From the NCBI GenBank assembly GCA_038212215.1, contig JBBQUT010000013.1:38322-102321 (forward strand): a stretch of 64,000 nucleotides of DNA, in the 5' to 3' direction. A program made the translations under genes and the position numbers. This DNA is from JALZAI01 sp038212215 (GTDB taxonomy: Bacteria > Actinomycetota > Actinomycetes > Mycobacteriales > Jatrophihabitantaceae). This document shows positions 17,770 to 26,012 of the stretch, piece after piece (the first letter of the stretch is position 1; each line of letters opens with the position of its first letter). A model generated the notes under the pieces. It made no database searches. It was not told where the DNA came from and was given only the letters and a program-made list of their open reading frames with translations.

Positions 17770-20700
17770 TCAGCGCTGGCCGACGAGGTCGAATGCCCGC
17801 CACATCGCCGCATAGCGCCCGTCCGCCCTGATGAGTTCGTCGTGCGTTCCGCTCTCGGCCACGACTCCGTTGGCGATGAGGGCGATCCGATCGGCGGCCC
17901 GCGCGGTCTGCAGCCGGTGCGCGATGACGATCGTGGTTCGCCGCTTTGCGACGTGCCGGATCGCGGCGCTCACTCGCGCCTCGGTGTCGAGATCAACGTT
18001 GGACGTCGCCTCGTCGAGGAGCAGCAGCGCCGGATCGACGAGTTCCGCACGCGCCAGCGCGATCAGCTGCCGCTGGCCTGAGCTCAGTGACGCGCCGCGC
18101 TCGCCCAGTTCATGCAGGTAGCCGCCGGCCAGACCCGCGACCAGCTCGTGCGCTCCGACCGCGCGGGCCGCCGCCTCGACCTCCTCGTCGGACGCCGCGG
18201 GCCGGCCGTAGGCGATGTTGTCGCGGACAGTGCCCGTGAACAGGAACGCCTCCTGCGGTACGTAACCGAGTTCGGCGTGGAAGGAAGCGGTGTCCAGTGA
18301 ACGCAGATCAACACCGTCGACAGCGATGTGCCCGGCGCTCGGATCGTAGAACCGAGCGAGCAACTTGAGCACCGTCGACTTGCCGGCGCCGGTCTCACCG
18401 ACGAGCGCGACGGTCTCGCCTGCCGCGACGTGCAGATCGACACCGCGCAGCGCGTCCCCGGCGCCGCCGGGATAGGCGAAGCGCACGCCCTGCAAGCTCA
18501 GCTCGCCGCGCAGGCGCCCCGGCACGATCGGGTCGTCCGGCGCCGGTGTCAGGGTCTCCAGTTCCATCAGCTGCGCGATCCGCCGCACCGACACCCGGGT
18601 TTGTTGCCACGAGTCGAACACTTGCGAGAGCTGCTGGATCGGGGAGAAGAACATGTCGACGTAAAGGATGAACGCGATCAGCGCCCCGGTGCTGAGCCGG
18701 CCGGACGTGATCAGGCCGGCGCCGACGCCGAGCACAATTGCATCCGCGACCGCGGATAGAAACTGCACGAACGGGAAGTACGTGGCGACCAACCGCTGCG
18801 CCCGCACGCGGGTGCGCAGATAGTCCCGGCCGAGGTTGTGGAACCGGGCCACTGTGAGGGACTCGTGGCCAAACGCCTGCGCCTCGCGTACGCCGGAGAG
18901 GCTTTCCTGGAAGTCGGCGTTGACCGCGGCGATCCGGTCGCGGGCCACGTCGTAGAGCCGAGATGCCCGGCGGCGGAACCAGATCGTCGCGGCGGTCAAG
19001 GGCACGATCACGCTGAGGGTGAGCAATCCGAGTTCGACGTCGACGACGACGAGCGTCACGCCGACGCCGAGGAAGGTCACGCAGGCGACCAGCGCGGACA
19101 GCAGCCCGTTCTGCACCAACGACTGGAATTGGTCGACGTCCGTGATCATCCGGGTCATGACCCGTCCCGACATTTCCCGCTCGTAGTAGTCCAGCGACAG
19201 TCGTTGCAGCTGCGCCCAGATCCGCACCCGAAGCGAGAGCATGATCCGTTCGGCAGCGCGTCCGGTGACGTAGGTTGAGGCGGTCTGGTCGAGCAGGTCG
19301 GCGAGCGTAACGGCGAGGAATGCCGCGGACGCGGCGAACAGCACGGCCTGCGAACCCTGAGCGACACCGCTGTCGACCCCGGTCTTGACCAGGTACGGCC
19401 CGGCCAGCCCGGCCAGTGCATCAAGCACGACGAGGACGAGTCCGACGAGCAGTGGACGGCGGAATTCGCTCAGCAACCGCGCCAGCGTGAAGCCGCGCTG
19501 TCGACGGCTTTCGGTGGCCACGTCGATCTCGGCGGTGTCGCGGATCGGGCGCAGGGCTGCGACCCGCGCCACCAGTTCGGGTGTCGCGCCGAGGCCTGGC
19601 CCGACGGAAGCGGCAACCGGGTGGCCGGGTCCGGCGCGGTGCGTCTGCTGCCACGCTGCGGCGGTCACCGGGCGCTGCTGCCAGTGCGCATCGCTCGCCT
19701 GCGGCTCCCATGCCCCATCGGTCAGGGGCGGCGCGGTCAGCTCGGCGAGCGCTTCCACGCTATCGCCGGCTTGCGCGAGCAGGTCGTCCTCCAGCCCGAG
19801 CAGCAGGCGGCGGTAGAACGCGCTGCGCTCGACGAGCTCGTCGTGAGTGCCATCGTCGACCACACGGCCACGGTCGAGCACGACGATGCGCTCGGCCAGG
19901 TTGAGCGTCGAGAGGCGGTGCGCGATCAGCAGTGTCGTCCGGTCGGCGAGCACGCCACGAAGCGCCGCCTGGATTGCCTCTTCGGTGCGTGCGTCGACGG
20001 CGCTGGTGGCATCGTCGAGCACGAGCACACGCGGGTCGGCCAGGATCGCGCGCGCGAGCGCGATGCGCTGGCGCTGCCCACCGGAGAGCGTCAGCCCCCG
20101 CTCCCCGACGACGGTGTCGTAACCGGCGGGCAATTCGCAGATGAACTGGTCGGCCTGTGCGGCAACTGCGGCGGCCTCGACGGCTGCCCGGCTCGCGTCC
20201 GGGCGGCCGTAGGCGATGTTCGAAGCAACAGTGTCGGAGAACAGAAAGCTCTCCTCGAAGGCGTAGGCGGTGCCGCGCCGCAGCGAGCGGAGGGTGAGCG
20301 CGCGCAGGTCGTGCCCATCGAGCAGCACGCGGCCCTGGTCGGGGTCGTAGAAACGCGCGACCAAGGCCGCCAGGGTCGACTTGCCGCTGCCGCTTGGGCC
20401 GACGAAGGCGATCCGTTCGCCGACCTTGATCCGCAAGTCGATGCCGCGCAGCACCGGTGTCGTGTGGTCATAGCTGAAGTGGACGTCCTCGAAGACGATC
20501 TCGCCGCGCACCTGAGCGAGCTCCGCCGCGTCCGCCGCGTCGGCGATCGACGGACGCAGATCGAGCAACTGCAGGATGCGTTCCGCGCCGGCGCGAGCCT
20601 GCTGGCCCACAGTCAGCACACCGGCCAACTGCCGGGCCGGCGCGACGAACTGCCCGACGTAGGTGGAGAAGGCGAGGAACGTGCCGATCGTGATCCGCCC

Positions 20701-21531
20701 GTGCAGCGCCAGCCAGCCGCCGACGGCGAGGACGGCGACCTGTGCCAGCACCGGGATCGTCTCCAACAGCGGCTGGTACCGCGCCCGCAGCCGGGTCGCG
20801 CGCATCCGGGCCCCGTACAGGCGTTGCGCTGCTGCGGCGAGCCGCCGCAGCTCACGCTCTTCCTGGCCGAACGCCTTGACGACACGCACCCCAGTGACGT
20901 CCTCGTCCACGATCTGCGCGACGTCGCCCTCGCGAAGCTGGGCGTCCCAGGTCGCCGGGTACACGCGGCTACGCATGCGGTAGGACACCGTGAACATTGC
21001 CGGCAGCACAAGAATCGCGAGCAGCGCCAGCATTGGCGAGAGCACGAACATGATCGCCAGCGAGATCAACATCCCGAGCAGGTTCCCGATCACCAGGGGC
21101 AGGAAGTTCAGCAGACCCTGGATGAGCGCCGAATCGGAGTTGGCGCGTGCCACCAGCTGCCCGGTCGGCAGCCGCCCCAGCGTCGTCAAATCCAGGCGCT
21201 GCAGATGATCGTGCATGTCGTTACGAAGCTCGTACTGGACGCCGAGACCGATCTGCCCGCCGCGGTATCGGCGCACATAGGCGAGCGCGAAGGTGAGGAC
21301 GGCACTGCCGATGAGCAACAGCAGCCAGGGCCACAACGCGCGGTCGCGGGCGACGATGACGTCATCGACGATCGTGCGTGCGATCAGCGGGACCAGAGCT
21401 TGCGACGCACTTCCGAGCACTGCCGCCGCGAGGGCTAGCACGACGTTGCGGCGATGCCGCATCAGGTAGCCCCACAGCCGGCGCAGCCACCGCGGCTCAG
21501 TTCGTTTGTTCGAGGGGGCGACCTCGATCAC
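17770..21531 (-). CDS. fused two-unit ABC exporter (two TMD-NBD halves)
   Basis: 1253 residues: TMD1 (~20-310), NBD1 (Walker A GPSGSGKST, signature LSGGQRQRIALARA, Walker B VLVLDDATSAVD), a polar linker (~595-680), TMD2 (~690-990) and NBD2 (GETGAGKST, LSSGQRQLIALARA, LLLLDEATSNVD). NBD1 has Asp-Asp where NBD2 has Asp-Glu after Walker B, so site asymmetry typical of heterodimeric exporters (one degenerate ATP site) is built into one chain. Such exporters move drugs, lipids or peptides outward; substrate unknown. GTG start overlaps the stop of the upstream kinase-like gene. Confidence 0.93.
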   Translation of the reverse strand: MIEVAPSNKRTEPRWLRRLWGYLMRHRRNVVLALAAAVLGSASQALVPLIARTIVDDVIVARDRALWPWLLLLIGSAVLTFALAYVRRYRGGQIGLGVQYELRNDMHDHLQRLDLTTLGRLPTGQLVARANSDSALIQGLLNFLPLVIGNLLGMLISLAIMFVLSPMLALLAILVLPAMFTVSYRMRSRVYPATWDAQLREGDVAQIVDEDVTGVRVVKAFGQEERELRRLAAAAQRLYGARMRATRLRARYQPLLETIPVLAQVAVLAVGGWLALHGRITIGTFLAFSTYVGQFVAPARQLAGVLTVGQQARAGAERILQLLDLRPSIADAADAAELAQVRGEIVFEDVHFSYDHTTPVLRGIDLRIKVGERIAFVGPSGSGKSTLAALVARFYDPDQGRVLLDGHDLRALTLRSLRRGTAYAFEESFLFSDTVASNIAYGRPDASRAAVEAAAVAAQADQFICELPAGYDTVVGERGLTLSGGQRQRIALARAILADPRVLVLDDATSAVDARTEEAIQAALRGVLADRTTLLIAHRLSTLNLAERIVVLDRGRVVDDGTHDELVERSAFYRRLLLGLEDDLLAQAGDSVEALAELTAPPLTDGAWEPQASDAHWQQRPVTAAAWQQTHRAGPGHPVAASVGPGLGATPELVARVAALRPIRDTAEIDVATESRRQRGFTLARLLSEFRRPLLVGLVLVVLDALAGLAGPYLVKTGVDSGVAQGSQAVLFAASAAFLAVTLADLLDQTASTYVTGRAAERIMLSLRVRIWAQLQRLSLDYYEREMSGRVMTRMITDVDQFQSLVQNGLLSALVACVTFLGVGVTLVVVDVELGLLTLSVIVPLTAATIWFRRRASRLYDVARDRIAAVNADFQESLSGVREAQAFGHESLTVARFHNLGRDYLRTRVRAQRLVATYFPFVQFLSAVADAIVLGVGAGLITSGRLSTGALIAFILYVDMFFSPIQQLSQVFDSWQQTRVSVRRIAQLMELETLTPAPDDPIVPGRLRGELSLQGVRFAYPGGAGDALRGVDLHVAAGETVALVGETGAGKSTVLKLLARFYDPSAGHIAVDGVDLRSLDTASFHAELGYVPQEAFLFTGTVRDNIAYGRPAASDEEVEAAARAVGAHELVAGLAGGYLHELGERGASLSSGQRQLIALARAELVDPALLLLDEATSNVDLDTEARVSAAIRHVAKRRTTIVIAHRLQTARAADRIALIANGVVAESGTHDELIRADGRYAAMWRAFDLVGQR

Positions 21532-21617
21532 ATCGGACGCCCGTCGTCGCCTCGTTGCGCTCGGCTACGCCGACAGAGCCCGACCACATTTGTTCGCTCG
21601 CAGGCGTCGCTCTCACC
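21528..21617 (-). repeat. diverged single copy of the 71-bp start-codon-proximal repeat
   Basis: Read on the minus strand, the segment shows GCGAGCGAACAAATGTGGTC, GGGCTCTGTCGGCG and CCGAGCGCAACGAGGCGAC, then reaches the ABC exporter GTG start at 21531 after a few extra bases. The match to units at 16.7 and 31.1 kb is clear but imperfect. This copy is read as the C-terminal ~30 codons of the upstream gene. Left boundary approximate. Confidence 0.7.
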
Positions 21618-22247
21618 TCGCTCGCTCAGGCCCCGGACGGCGGGACGAGCCGGATCGTCGAGGCGCACGACAATATCGGCTACCTCCTCGGGCCGGACCT
21701 CGTCGCGGTAGCGCTGTATCGCCGGCAGCAGCCACGCGTCTTCGGCCGGGGTACGGCGCGCCAGCGCGGCAGCCGACATGGCCGCGTGCACGGTCAGGTC
21801 GAACGGTAGGCCGCGCCCGAGTATTGCTGCGCCGCTCACGATGACGATCATGCCGGGCGGCGCGTCCTGCATGGCGGCGCGGGTGGCGCGGTTGGTCTGC
21901 GGGTCACGCAACGACGGCAGGAACCGGCCCGAGGCCAGCACCGGGTCGAGCACCTCGCGCCGAAGCGCGTCCGAATCGAGCCAGTTCAGGTAGCTCGCCT
22001 GGTCCTGCCTGCCGTATTCGAAGCGCAGCGACGCGTCGCGCCAGAACAGCTCGGCCCGGATGTGACCGACCGGACGTCCCCGCGCCCGCAACGGCTCGAT
22101 CAGGGACGCGGCCAATATGTGCGGGCGCGCACAAAGCGCGCCGTCCACAGCGACCCGGCGAGTTCCGGGGCCCGACGCGAGGCAATCGGCCAGACTCTCG
22201 GCGAGTAACTCCGGCGAGAGCGGCAGGTACGCTCCCTGCCAGCTCAT
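21528..22247 (-). CDS. uridine kinase-like protein with a degenerate P-loop
   Basis: 239 residues from ATG 22247, ATGA-overlapped with mrx1. The body resembles actinobacterial uridine-kinase-like/phosphoribulokinase-like proteins: RRVAVDG at the P-loop position, RAELFWRDASLRFEYGRQD, YLPSL-like FLPSLRDPQTNRAT, a late GRGLPFDLTVH and RRTP segment. The P-loop reads VDGALCARPHIL with no GK(S/T), so ATP binding of the usual kind is doubtful. The last ~35 residues come from an intergenic-type repeat and probably are not part of the ancestral fold. Confidence 0.7.
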   Translation of the reverse strand: MSWQGAYLPLSPELLAESLADCLASGPGTRRVAVDGALCARPHILAASLIEPLRARGRPVGHIRAELFWRDASLRFEYGRQDQASYLNWLDSDALRREVLDPVLASGRFLPSLRDPQTNRATRAAMQDAPPGMIVIVSGAAILGRGLPFDLTVHAAMSAAALARRTPAEDAWLLPAIQRYRDEVRPEEVADIVVRLDDPARPAVRGLSERGESDACERTNVVGLCRRSRAQRGDDGRPM

Positions 22248-22498
22248 GAGCCGAGCTGGGCCTGTACTTCTGCGAGGCTGGGGTTGGTGAGAGCGGTGCC
22301 GTCGGCGAACACCAGGGTGGGCACTGTCTTGTTGCCGCCGTTGACGTTCATCACGAACACTGCGGCGCTGTCGTCGGCCTCGATGTCGACTTCGGTGTAG
22401 CTGATGCCCTCGCGCTGCAGTTGCGCCTTCAGCCGCGAGCAAAAGCCGCACCACGCGGTCGTGTACATGGTCAGGGGCTGGGCCAATTGTGCGGTCAT
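22244..22498 (-). CDS. mrx1: mycoredoxin (glutaredoxin-like, mycothiol-dependent)
   Basis: 84 residues with the glutaredoxin fold and a CxxC active site, TTAWCGFCSRLK (Cys17, Cys20). The cis-Pro segment KTVPTLVF and the C-terminal NPSLAEVQAQL match Mrx1. Mycoredoxin reduces mycothiol-mixed disulfides in actinobacteria. Neighbour of uvrD2, divergently arranged with ~83 bp between starts, the same order as Rv3198A/Rv3198c. Confidence 0.95.
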   Translation of the reverse strand: MTAQLAQPLTMYTTAWCGFCSRLKAQLQREGISYTEVDIEADDSAAVFVMNVNGGNKTVPTLVFADGTALTNPSLAEVQAQLGS

Positions 22499-22581
22499 AT
22501 TGGCTTGAACCGCCTCGTCAGGATCCCCATTCCCGTAGGCGTGGAGCGCGCTGTCAGGGATCGCTGGCAGTATCGGACGGC

Positions 22582-24582
22582 GTGACGGATGTCGAAGCGG
22601 TGCTGCGCGGGCTCGACCCCGAGCAGCGTGCGGCAGCCGAGGCTGTCCGCGGGCCGGTGTGCATCCTCGCCGGAGCCGGCACCGGCAAGACCCGCGCGAT
22701 CACGCACCGGATCGCCTACCAGGTGCGGACCGGTGCGGTCCCAGCCGGCCAGCTGCTGGCGGTCACCTTCACCGCCCGCGCGGCGGGCGAGCTGCGCACC
22801 CGGCTGCGGGCACTCGGCGCGCAAGGCGTTCAGGCGCGCACGTTCCACGCCGCAGCAATGCGTCAGCTGCAGTATTTCGCGCCGCGGGTGCTCGGTGGCG
22901 CGATGCCCGATATCGTCGACAACCCGCTGCGGCTGGTCGGCAACGCCGCGGCGCGCCTGCAGTTGCGCAGCGACCGCACCGAGGTCCGCGACCTGGCGAG
23001 CGAGATCGACTGGGCAAAGGCCGTGCTGGCCACGCCCGACGCATACGCCGAGCGGGCGCGCCAGGCCGGGCGCGAAACTGCGGTGACGCCAGCGACGGTC
23101 GCGAAGGTGTTCACCGAGTACGAGGACACCAAGCGGCGCGCGGGGGTGATCGATTTTGCCGACTTGCTGATGATCATGGCGGGCGCGATCGAGGAGTTCC
23201 CCGACGTTGCTGCCGAGGTCCGTGCACGCTACCGGCATTTCGTCGTCGATGAGTATCAGGACGTCTCACCGCTGCAGCAGCGACTGCTCGACGCGTGGCT
23301 CGGCGGACGCAATGACGTGTGTGTGGTCGGTGACGCCAACCAGACGATCTACAGCTTCGCCGGAGCCACCCCGCGGCACCTACTGGGCTTCCGCAACCGC
23401 TTCCCGGACGCCGTCCTGGTCCGCCTGCAACGCGACTATCGCTCCACCCCGCAGGTCGTCGCGCTCGCGAACCGGCTGGTGCGCGGCGCGGCGAGCGTGA
23501 AACTCACCTTGATCGGGCAGCGCCCGGACGGTCCGGAGCCCACCTTCGCCGAATTTGACGACGAGGCGGGCGAGGCGACGCAGGTCGCGCGCGAATGCCT
23601 CGCGCTGATCGAGAACGGCACGCCCGCGGCGGAGATCGCTGTGCTGTTCCGGATCAACGCGCAGTCCGAGGTGTACGAGCAGGCGCTCGGCGACGCGCGC
23701 GTGCCTTACGTGCTGCGCGGCGGGGAGCGGTTCTTCGATCGCCGCGAGGTCCGCGAGGCGCGGCTGCTGCTGCGCGGCGCGGCCCGCGCCGGTCAAGACG
23801 GCGACACGCTGACCGGGGCGGTGCATGCCGTGCTGTCCGGGATGGGCTGGCACCCCGACGTGGCGCCACCGGGGGGCGCGGCCCGCGAACGGTGGGAATC
23901 GCTGAATGCTCTGGTCGCGCTCGCCGACGATCTTGTCGCCACCGTCACGGATGCCCAACTCGGCCACCTCGTCGCCGAACTGGACAGCCGCGCCGAGGCG
24001 CAGCACGCCCCGACGGTGCAAGGCGTCACGCTGGCGTCCTTGCACTCTGCCAAGGGGTTGGAATGGGACGTGGTTTTCCTCGTCGGGCTCACCGACACGA
24101 TGCTGCCGATCCAGCACGCGACCACCGACGAGCAAATCGCCGAGGAGCGCCGCCTGCTCTACGTCGGGATCACCAGGGCGCGCGAGCGATTGGCGCTGTC
24201 CTGGGCGCTGGCGCGCAGCGCAGGGCAGCGTCGCAGCCGCCGGCCAAGTCGCTTCCTCGAAGGCCTGCGTCCGCACACCGCGCGCGACACCGTGAAGCCC
24301 GCCAAGAAAAAGGTGGTGGCACCCGAGGCCGCCGATGCCGAGCTCTTCGCCCGGCTGCGCGCCTGGCGCCGCACCCAGGCCGAGGCGCAGAAGGTCCCGC
24401 CCTACGTCGTGTTCAGCGACGCCACATTGGTCGCGATCGCCGACGCAAGGCCTTCCTCGCGCGGCGCGCTGGCCCAGATCTCCGGGATCGGGCCCACCAA
24501 GCTGACCCGCTACGCAACACCAGTGCTGGCCGTGCTCGGCGGCGCCGACGCGAGCGAGGTCGACCCGGTCGACGTGTCCTGA
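22582..24582 (+). CDS. uvrD2: UvrD2-type SF1 helicase with C-terminal HRDC domain
   Basis: 666 residues from GTG 22582. Motor motifs: GAGTGKTRA (~35), VVDEYQDVS (~220), QTIYSFAGA, VTLASLHSAKGLEWDVVF, and the final AEERRLLYVGITRARERL. The HRDC domain covers the last ~75 residues (YVVFSDATLVAIADARP...ISGIGPTKLTRYA). Between motor and HRDC, mycobacterial UvrD2 carries a tetracysteine module; here the equivalent stretch is DTVKPAKKKVVAPEAADA with no Cys. It is divergent from mrx1 and upstream of the whiB7 leader. Confidence 0.93.
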   Translation: MTDVEAVLRGLDPEQRAAAEAVRGPVCILAGAGTGKTRAITHRIAYQVRTGAVPAGQLLAVTFTARAAGELRTRLRALGAQGVQARTFHAAAMRQLQYFAPRVLGGAMPDIVDNPLRLVGNAAARLQLRSDRTEVRDLASEIDWAKAVLATPDAYAERARQAGRETAVTPATVAKVFTEYEDTKRRAGVIDFADLLMIMAGAIEEFPDVAAEVRARYRHFVVDEYQDVSPLQQRLLDAWLGGRNDVCVVGDANQTIYSFAGATPRHLLGFRNRFPDAVLVRLQRDYRSTPQVVALANRLVRGAASVKLTLIGQRPDGPEPTFAEFDDEAGEATQVARECLALIENGTPAAEIAVLFRINAQSEVYEQALGDARVPYVLRGGERFFDRREVREARLLLRGAARAGQDGDTLTGAVHAVLSGMGWHPDVAPPGGAARERWESLNALVALADDLVATVTDAQLGHLVAELDSRAEAQHAPTVQGVTLASLHSAKGLEWDVVFLVGLTDTMLPIQHATTDEQIAEERRLLYVGITRARERLALSWALARSAGQRRSRRPSRFLEGLRPHTARDTVKPAKKKVVAPEAADAELFARLRAWRRTQAEAQKVPPYVVFSDATLVAIADARPSSRGALAQISGIGPTKLTRYATPVLAVLGGADASEVDPVDVS

Positions 24583-24615
24583 GCCGCAAGTTTCGCTAAA
24601 GCGCCAGTAATTCAC

Positions 24616-24645
24616 TTGCGCCCAGTTTCTAGGCTTCGTTAGCCT
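24616..24645 (+). promoter_or_regulatory. putative whiB7 promoter
   Basis: TTGCGC at 24616-24621 and TAGCCT at 24640-24645, spaced 18 bp, sit ~45 bp upstream of the leader ORF start. The bases just before the -35 (AGTAATTCAC) are the most AT-rich in the neighbourhood. WhiB7 autoactivates through an AT-rich site next to the -35, so this is the expected layout. A CGCAAGT/ACTTGCG inverted repeat (24585-24591 and 24614-24620) overlaps the -35. Confidence 0.55.
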
Positions 24646-24690
24646 GCAATCACGCCGCGCGAGTGCGTTGCGACATCGAATGAGCAGGGG

Positions 24691-24900
24691 GTGGCCATCG
24701 TGCTGAACAACACCAACAGCTGGCCAGCCGCCGTCTCGTTCGCGCCGATCCTGGCGCCCACCGTCGTGAACGTTGCTGGGACAGATCTGTCCGCGCACCG
24801 CGTGCCGACTGGTGTCTCGGGCTTCGTCGGCGCCACCACGCTCGGAATGCGGCCCCGTACCGCCCAGCTGCACAGTCCACCTCGAGGACGACCTCGCTGA
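24691..24900 (+). CDS. whiB7 leader upstream ORF
   Basis: 69 codons from GTG 24691 (GAGCAGGGG just upstream; GTG 24700 is an in-frame alternative), ending at TGA 24898-24900. The product has no recognisable domain: a neutral first half and an Arg/Pro-rich end. The stop codon lies inside a small hairpin and 25 bp before the attenuator. In mycobacterial whiB7 and streptomycete wblC, translation of such a leader ORF senses ribosome inhibition and controls read-through of an attenuator. I infer the same role here. Confidence 0.65.
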   Translation: MAIVLNNTNSWPAAVSFAPILAPTVVNVAGTDLSAHRVPTGVSGFVGATTLGMRPRTAQLHSPPRGRPR

Positions 24901-24929
24901 GTTACAACTCGGCGATCGGCTCCTCGAGG
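24880..24929 (+). promoter_or_regulatory. candidate antiterminator/regulatory pairing region of the whiB7 leader
   Basis: The self-complementary octamer CCTCGAGG occurs at 24880-24887 and again at 24922-24929, where it overlaps the 5' arm of the terminator stem. Pairing between the two would disrupt the terminator. Between them, TCGCTGAGT...ACTCGGCGA (24894-24915) forms a hairpin containing the leader-ORF stop codon, so a ribosome stalled near the stop would change which pairs form. Confidence 0.5.
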
Positions 24930-24966
24930 CCGCGGCTCCCAGCCTGGGAACCGCGGCCTCGTTTTT
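24926..24966 (+). terminator. intrinsic attenuator in the whiB7 leader
   Basis: GAGGCCGCGG (24926-24935) pairs perfectly with CCGCGGCCTC (24951-24960). The loop contains a further TCCCA/TGGGA pair, and GTTTTTG follows. This is a textbook Rho-independent terminator lying between a promoter plus leader ORF and the whiB7 coding region 100 bp downstream, not at the end of a gene. Confidence 0.9.
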
Positions 24967-25066
24967 GTATCTGCGCATCCCATCACATCGTCAGACAAGC
25001 CATGGACAGCCAATGCACCTATATCCGACCGACCCGCTACATCCAAGATCAAGGAGGTGATCCGAG

Positions 25067-25399
25067 GTGTTGACCAGCTATTCGGATGCGGACCTCGTCG
25101 CCGAGCTCGGGCTCGGCGTGGAGACGCTGGATCCGCTCTCCAAGCAGTGCCCTGACGACGTGCCGTGCCGCGTTCAGGACGCCGAACTCTGGTTCGGCGA
25201 GACTCCGGCCGACCTGGAGCAGGCGAAGGCGTTCTGCCACGGCTGCCCGGCCCGGCTGGCGTGCCTGGCCGGCGCCCTCGAGCGTCGGGAGCCGTGGGGC
25301 GTGTGGGGTGGCGAAATCTTCGAGCGCGGCGAGATCGTCGCTCGAAAGCGCCCGCGCGGGCGTCCCCGCAAACTCGTACGCATCGAGGTGGCAGCCTGA
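25067..25399 (+). CDS. whiB7: WhiB7 redox-sensing transcription activator of antibiotic resistance
   Basis: 110 residues from GTG 25067, with an excellent Shine-Dalgarno (AAGGAGGTGA) 7-8 bp upstream. Fe-S cluster Cys: Cys34 with Cys57, Cys60 and Cys66 (CHGCPARLAC), plus an extra Cys28. The GVWGG turn (78-82) and a C-terminal AT-hook RPRGRPRK (~95-102) are diagnostic of WhiB7 as opposed to other WhiB proteins. It binds the principal sigma factor and activates intrinsic-resistance genes and its own promoter. The long structured leader supports attenuation control. Confidence 0.96.
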   Translation: MLTSYSDADLVAELGLGVETLDPLSKQCPDDVPCRVQDAELWFGETPADLEQAKAFCHGCPARLACLAGALERREPWGVWGGEIFERGEIVARKRPRGRPRKLVRIEVAA

Positions 25400-25491
25400 T
25401 GCGGATCACCGGAGCAGTACACCGAACGACTACCCAAATGATCGCCCAGCAACGCGCGATCACCCCTGACCTATCCGCAAGGAGTATTGAC

Positions 25492-25692
25492 ATGTACGCA
25501 CTGCATGAAGCCCTCGCGCGCGAGCATCGACTGCGTCGCGAGCGCGAAGCCCGCCAGCACCGGCTGGTGAGCGAGCTGGCCGCCGAGCGCAGGTGGCGCT
25601 ACCTCGAACGGCGCGCGCACTCCGCCCACGCACGGCACGCGAAACGTGCTGAGCGGGCAGCGCTCGCCGCGCGGTTCGCGCGCGGGCATTAG
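25492..25692 (+). CDS. small Arg-rich helical protein downstream of whiB7
   Basis: 66 residues from ATG 25492, preceded by AAGGAG at a good distance. Composition is dominated by Arg, Ala, His and Glu with a heptad-like pattern, so one long, very basic helix is likely. No domain is recognised. It lies 92 bp after whiB7 with no terminator between, so it may be co-transcribed. A nucleic-acid- or ribosome-associated role is possible on composition alone. I have a vague memory of similar small proteins in other actinobacteria. Confidence 0.6.
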   Translation: MYALHEALAREHRLRREREARQHRLVSELAAERRWRYLERRAHSAHARHAKRAERAALAARFARGH

Positions 25693-25721
25693 ATCAACGC
25701 GCGGGCGTTAGATCAATCAGC

Positions 25722-25754
25722 CGCCCCGCCGGATCATCCGAATCCGGCGGGGCG
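25722..25754. terminator. bidirectional hairpin between convergent genes
   Basis: CGCCCCGCCGGAT (25722-25734) pairs perfectly with ATCCGGCGGGGCG (25742-25754). It sits in the short gap between the convergent Arg-rich small gene and the zinc-binding small gene. There is no U-tract on either side, as is common in high-GC actinobacteria. Confidence 0.65.
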
Positions 25755-25769
25755 ACACCGCGGCACCCG

Positions 25770-25964
25770 TCACCACCACGCCTGATCGAGCTTCGCCTCG
25801 ATCGCCCGGACGTGCGCGCGGGTACAGGCCGGGCAGATCCAACGGGTACGCGGGCCGCCATGGGCCGCTACGACGTCCACGCACCACGCCAGTGGCGGGT
25901 CCCCGTCCTGATCAGAATCAGCAACCCGGCCGCAGATCGAGCATGTCTCGCCCATGACCGTCAT
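25770..25964 (-). CDS. small zinc-ribbon protein
   Basis: 64 residues with CSICG near the N-terminus and CPAC near the middle, a four-Cys zinc ribbon, then a short helix ending in KLDQAWW. The C-terminal Trp-Trp and the pre-helix Arg are typical of a small conserved actinobacterial protein of unknown function. A Met four residues in (25955) could be the true start. Convergent with the Arg-rich gene; 49 bp beyond the end of the ABC1 kinase gene on the same strand. Confidence 0.7.
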   Translation of the reverse strand: MTVMGETCSICGRVADSDQDGDPPLAWCVDVVAAHGGPRTRWICPACTRAHVRAIEAKLDQAWW

Positions 25965-26012
25965 GCCTACGCGTGGACGCGACGTCCGTCCACCGCAAAT
26001 CGGCGAAACGGC

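Noticed and set aside
19621..21438. Long open frame (605 codons) antisense to the ABC exporter
   Set aside because: Composition (Arg/Gln/His-rich, no domains) is that of a mirror of GC-biased codons; the opposite strand has all ABC motifs.
23380..24978. 532-codon frame antisense to uvrD2 and the whiB7 leader
   Set aside because: It covers the helicase motifs in antisense, and no ribosome site or domain supports it.
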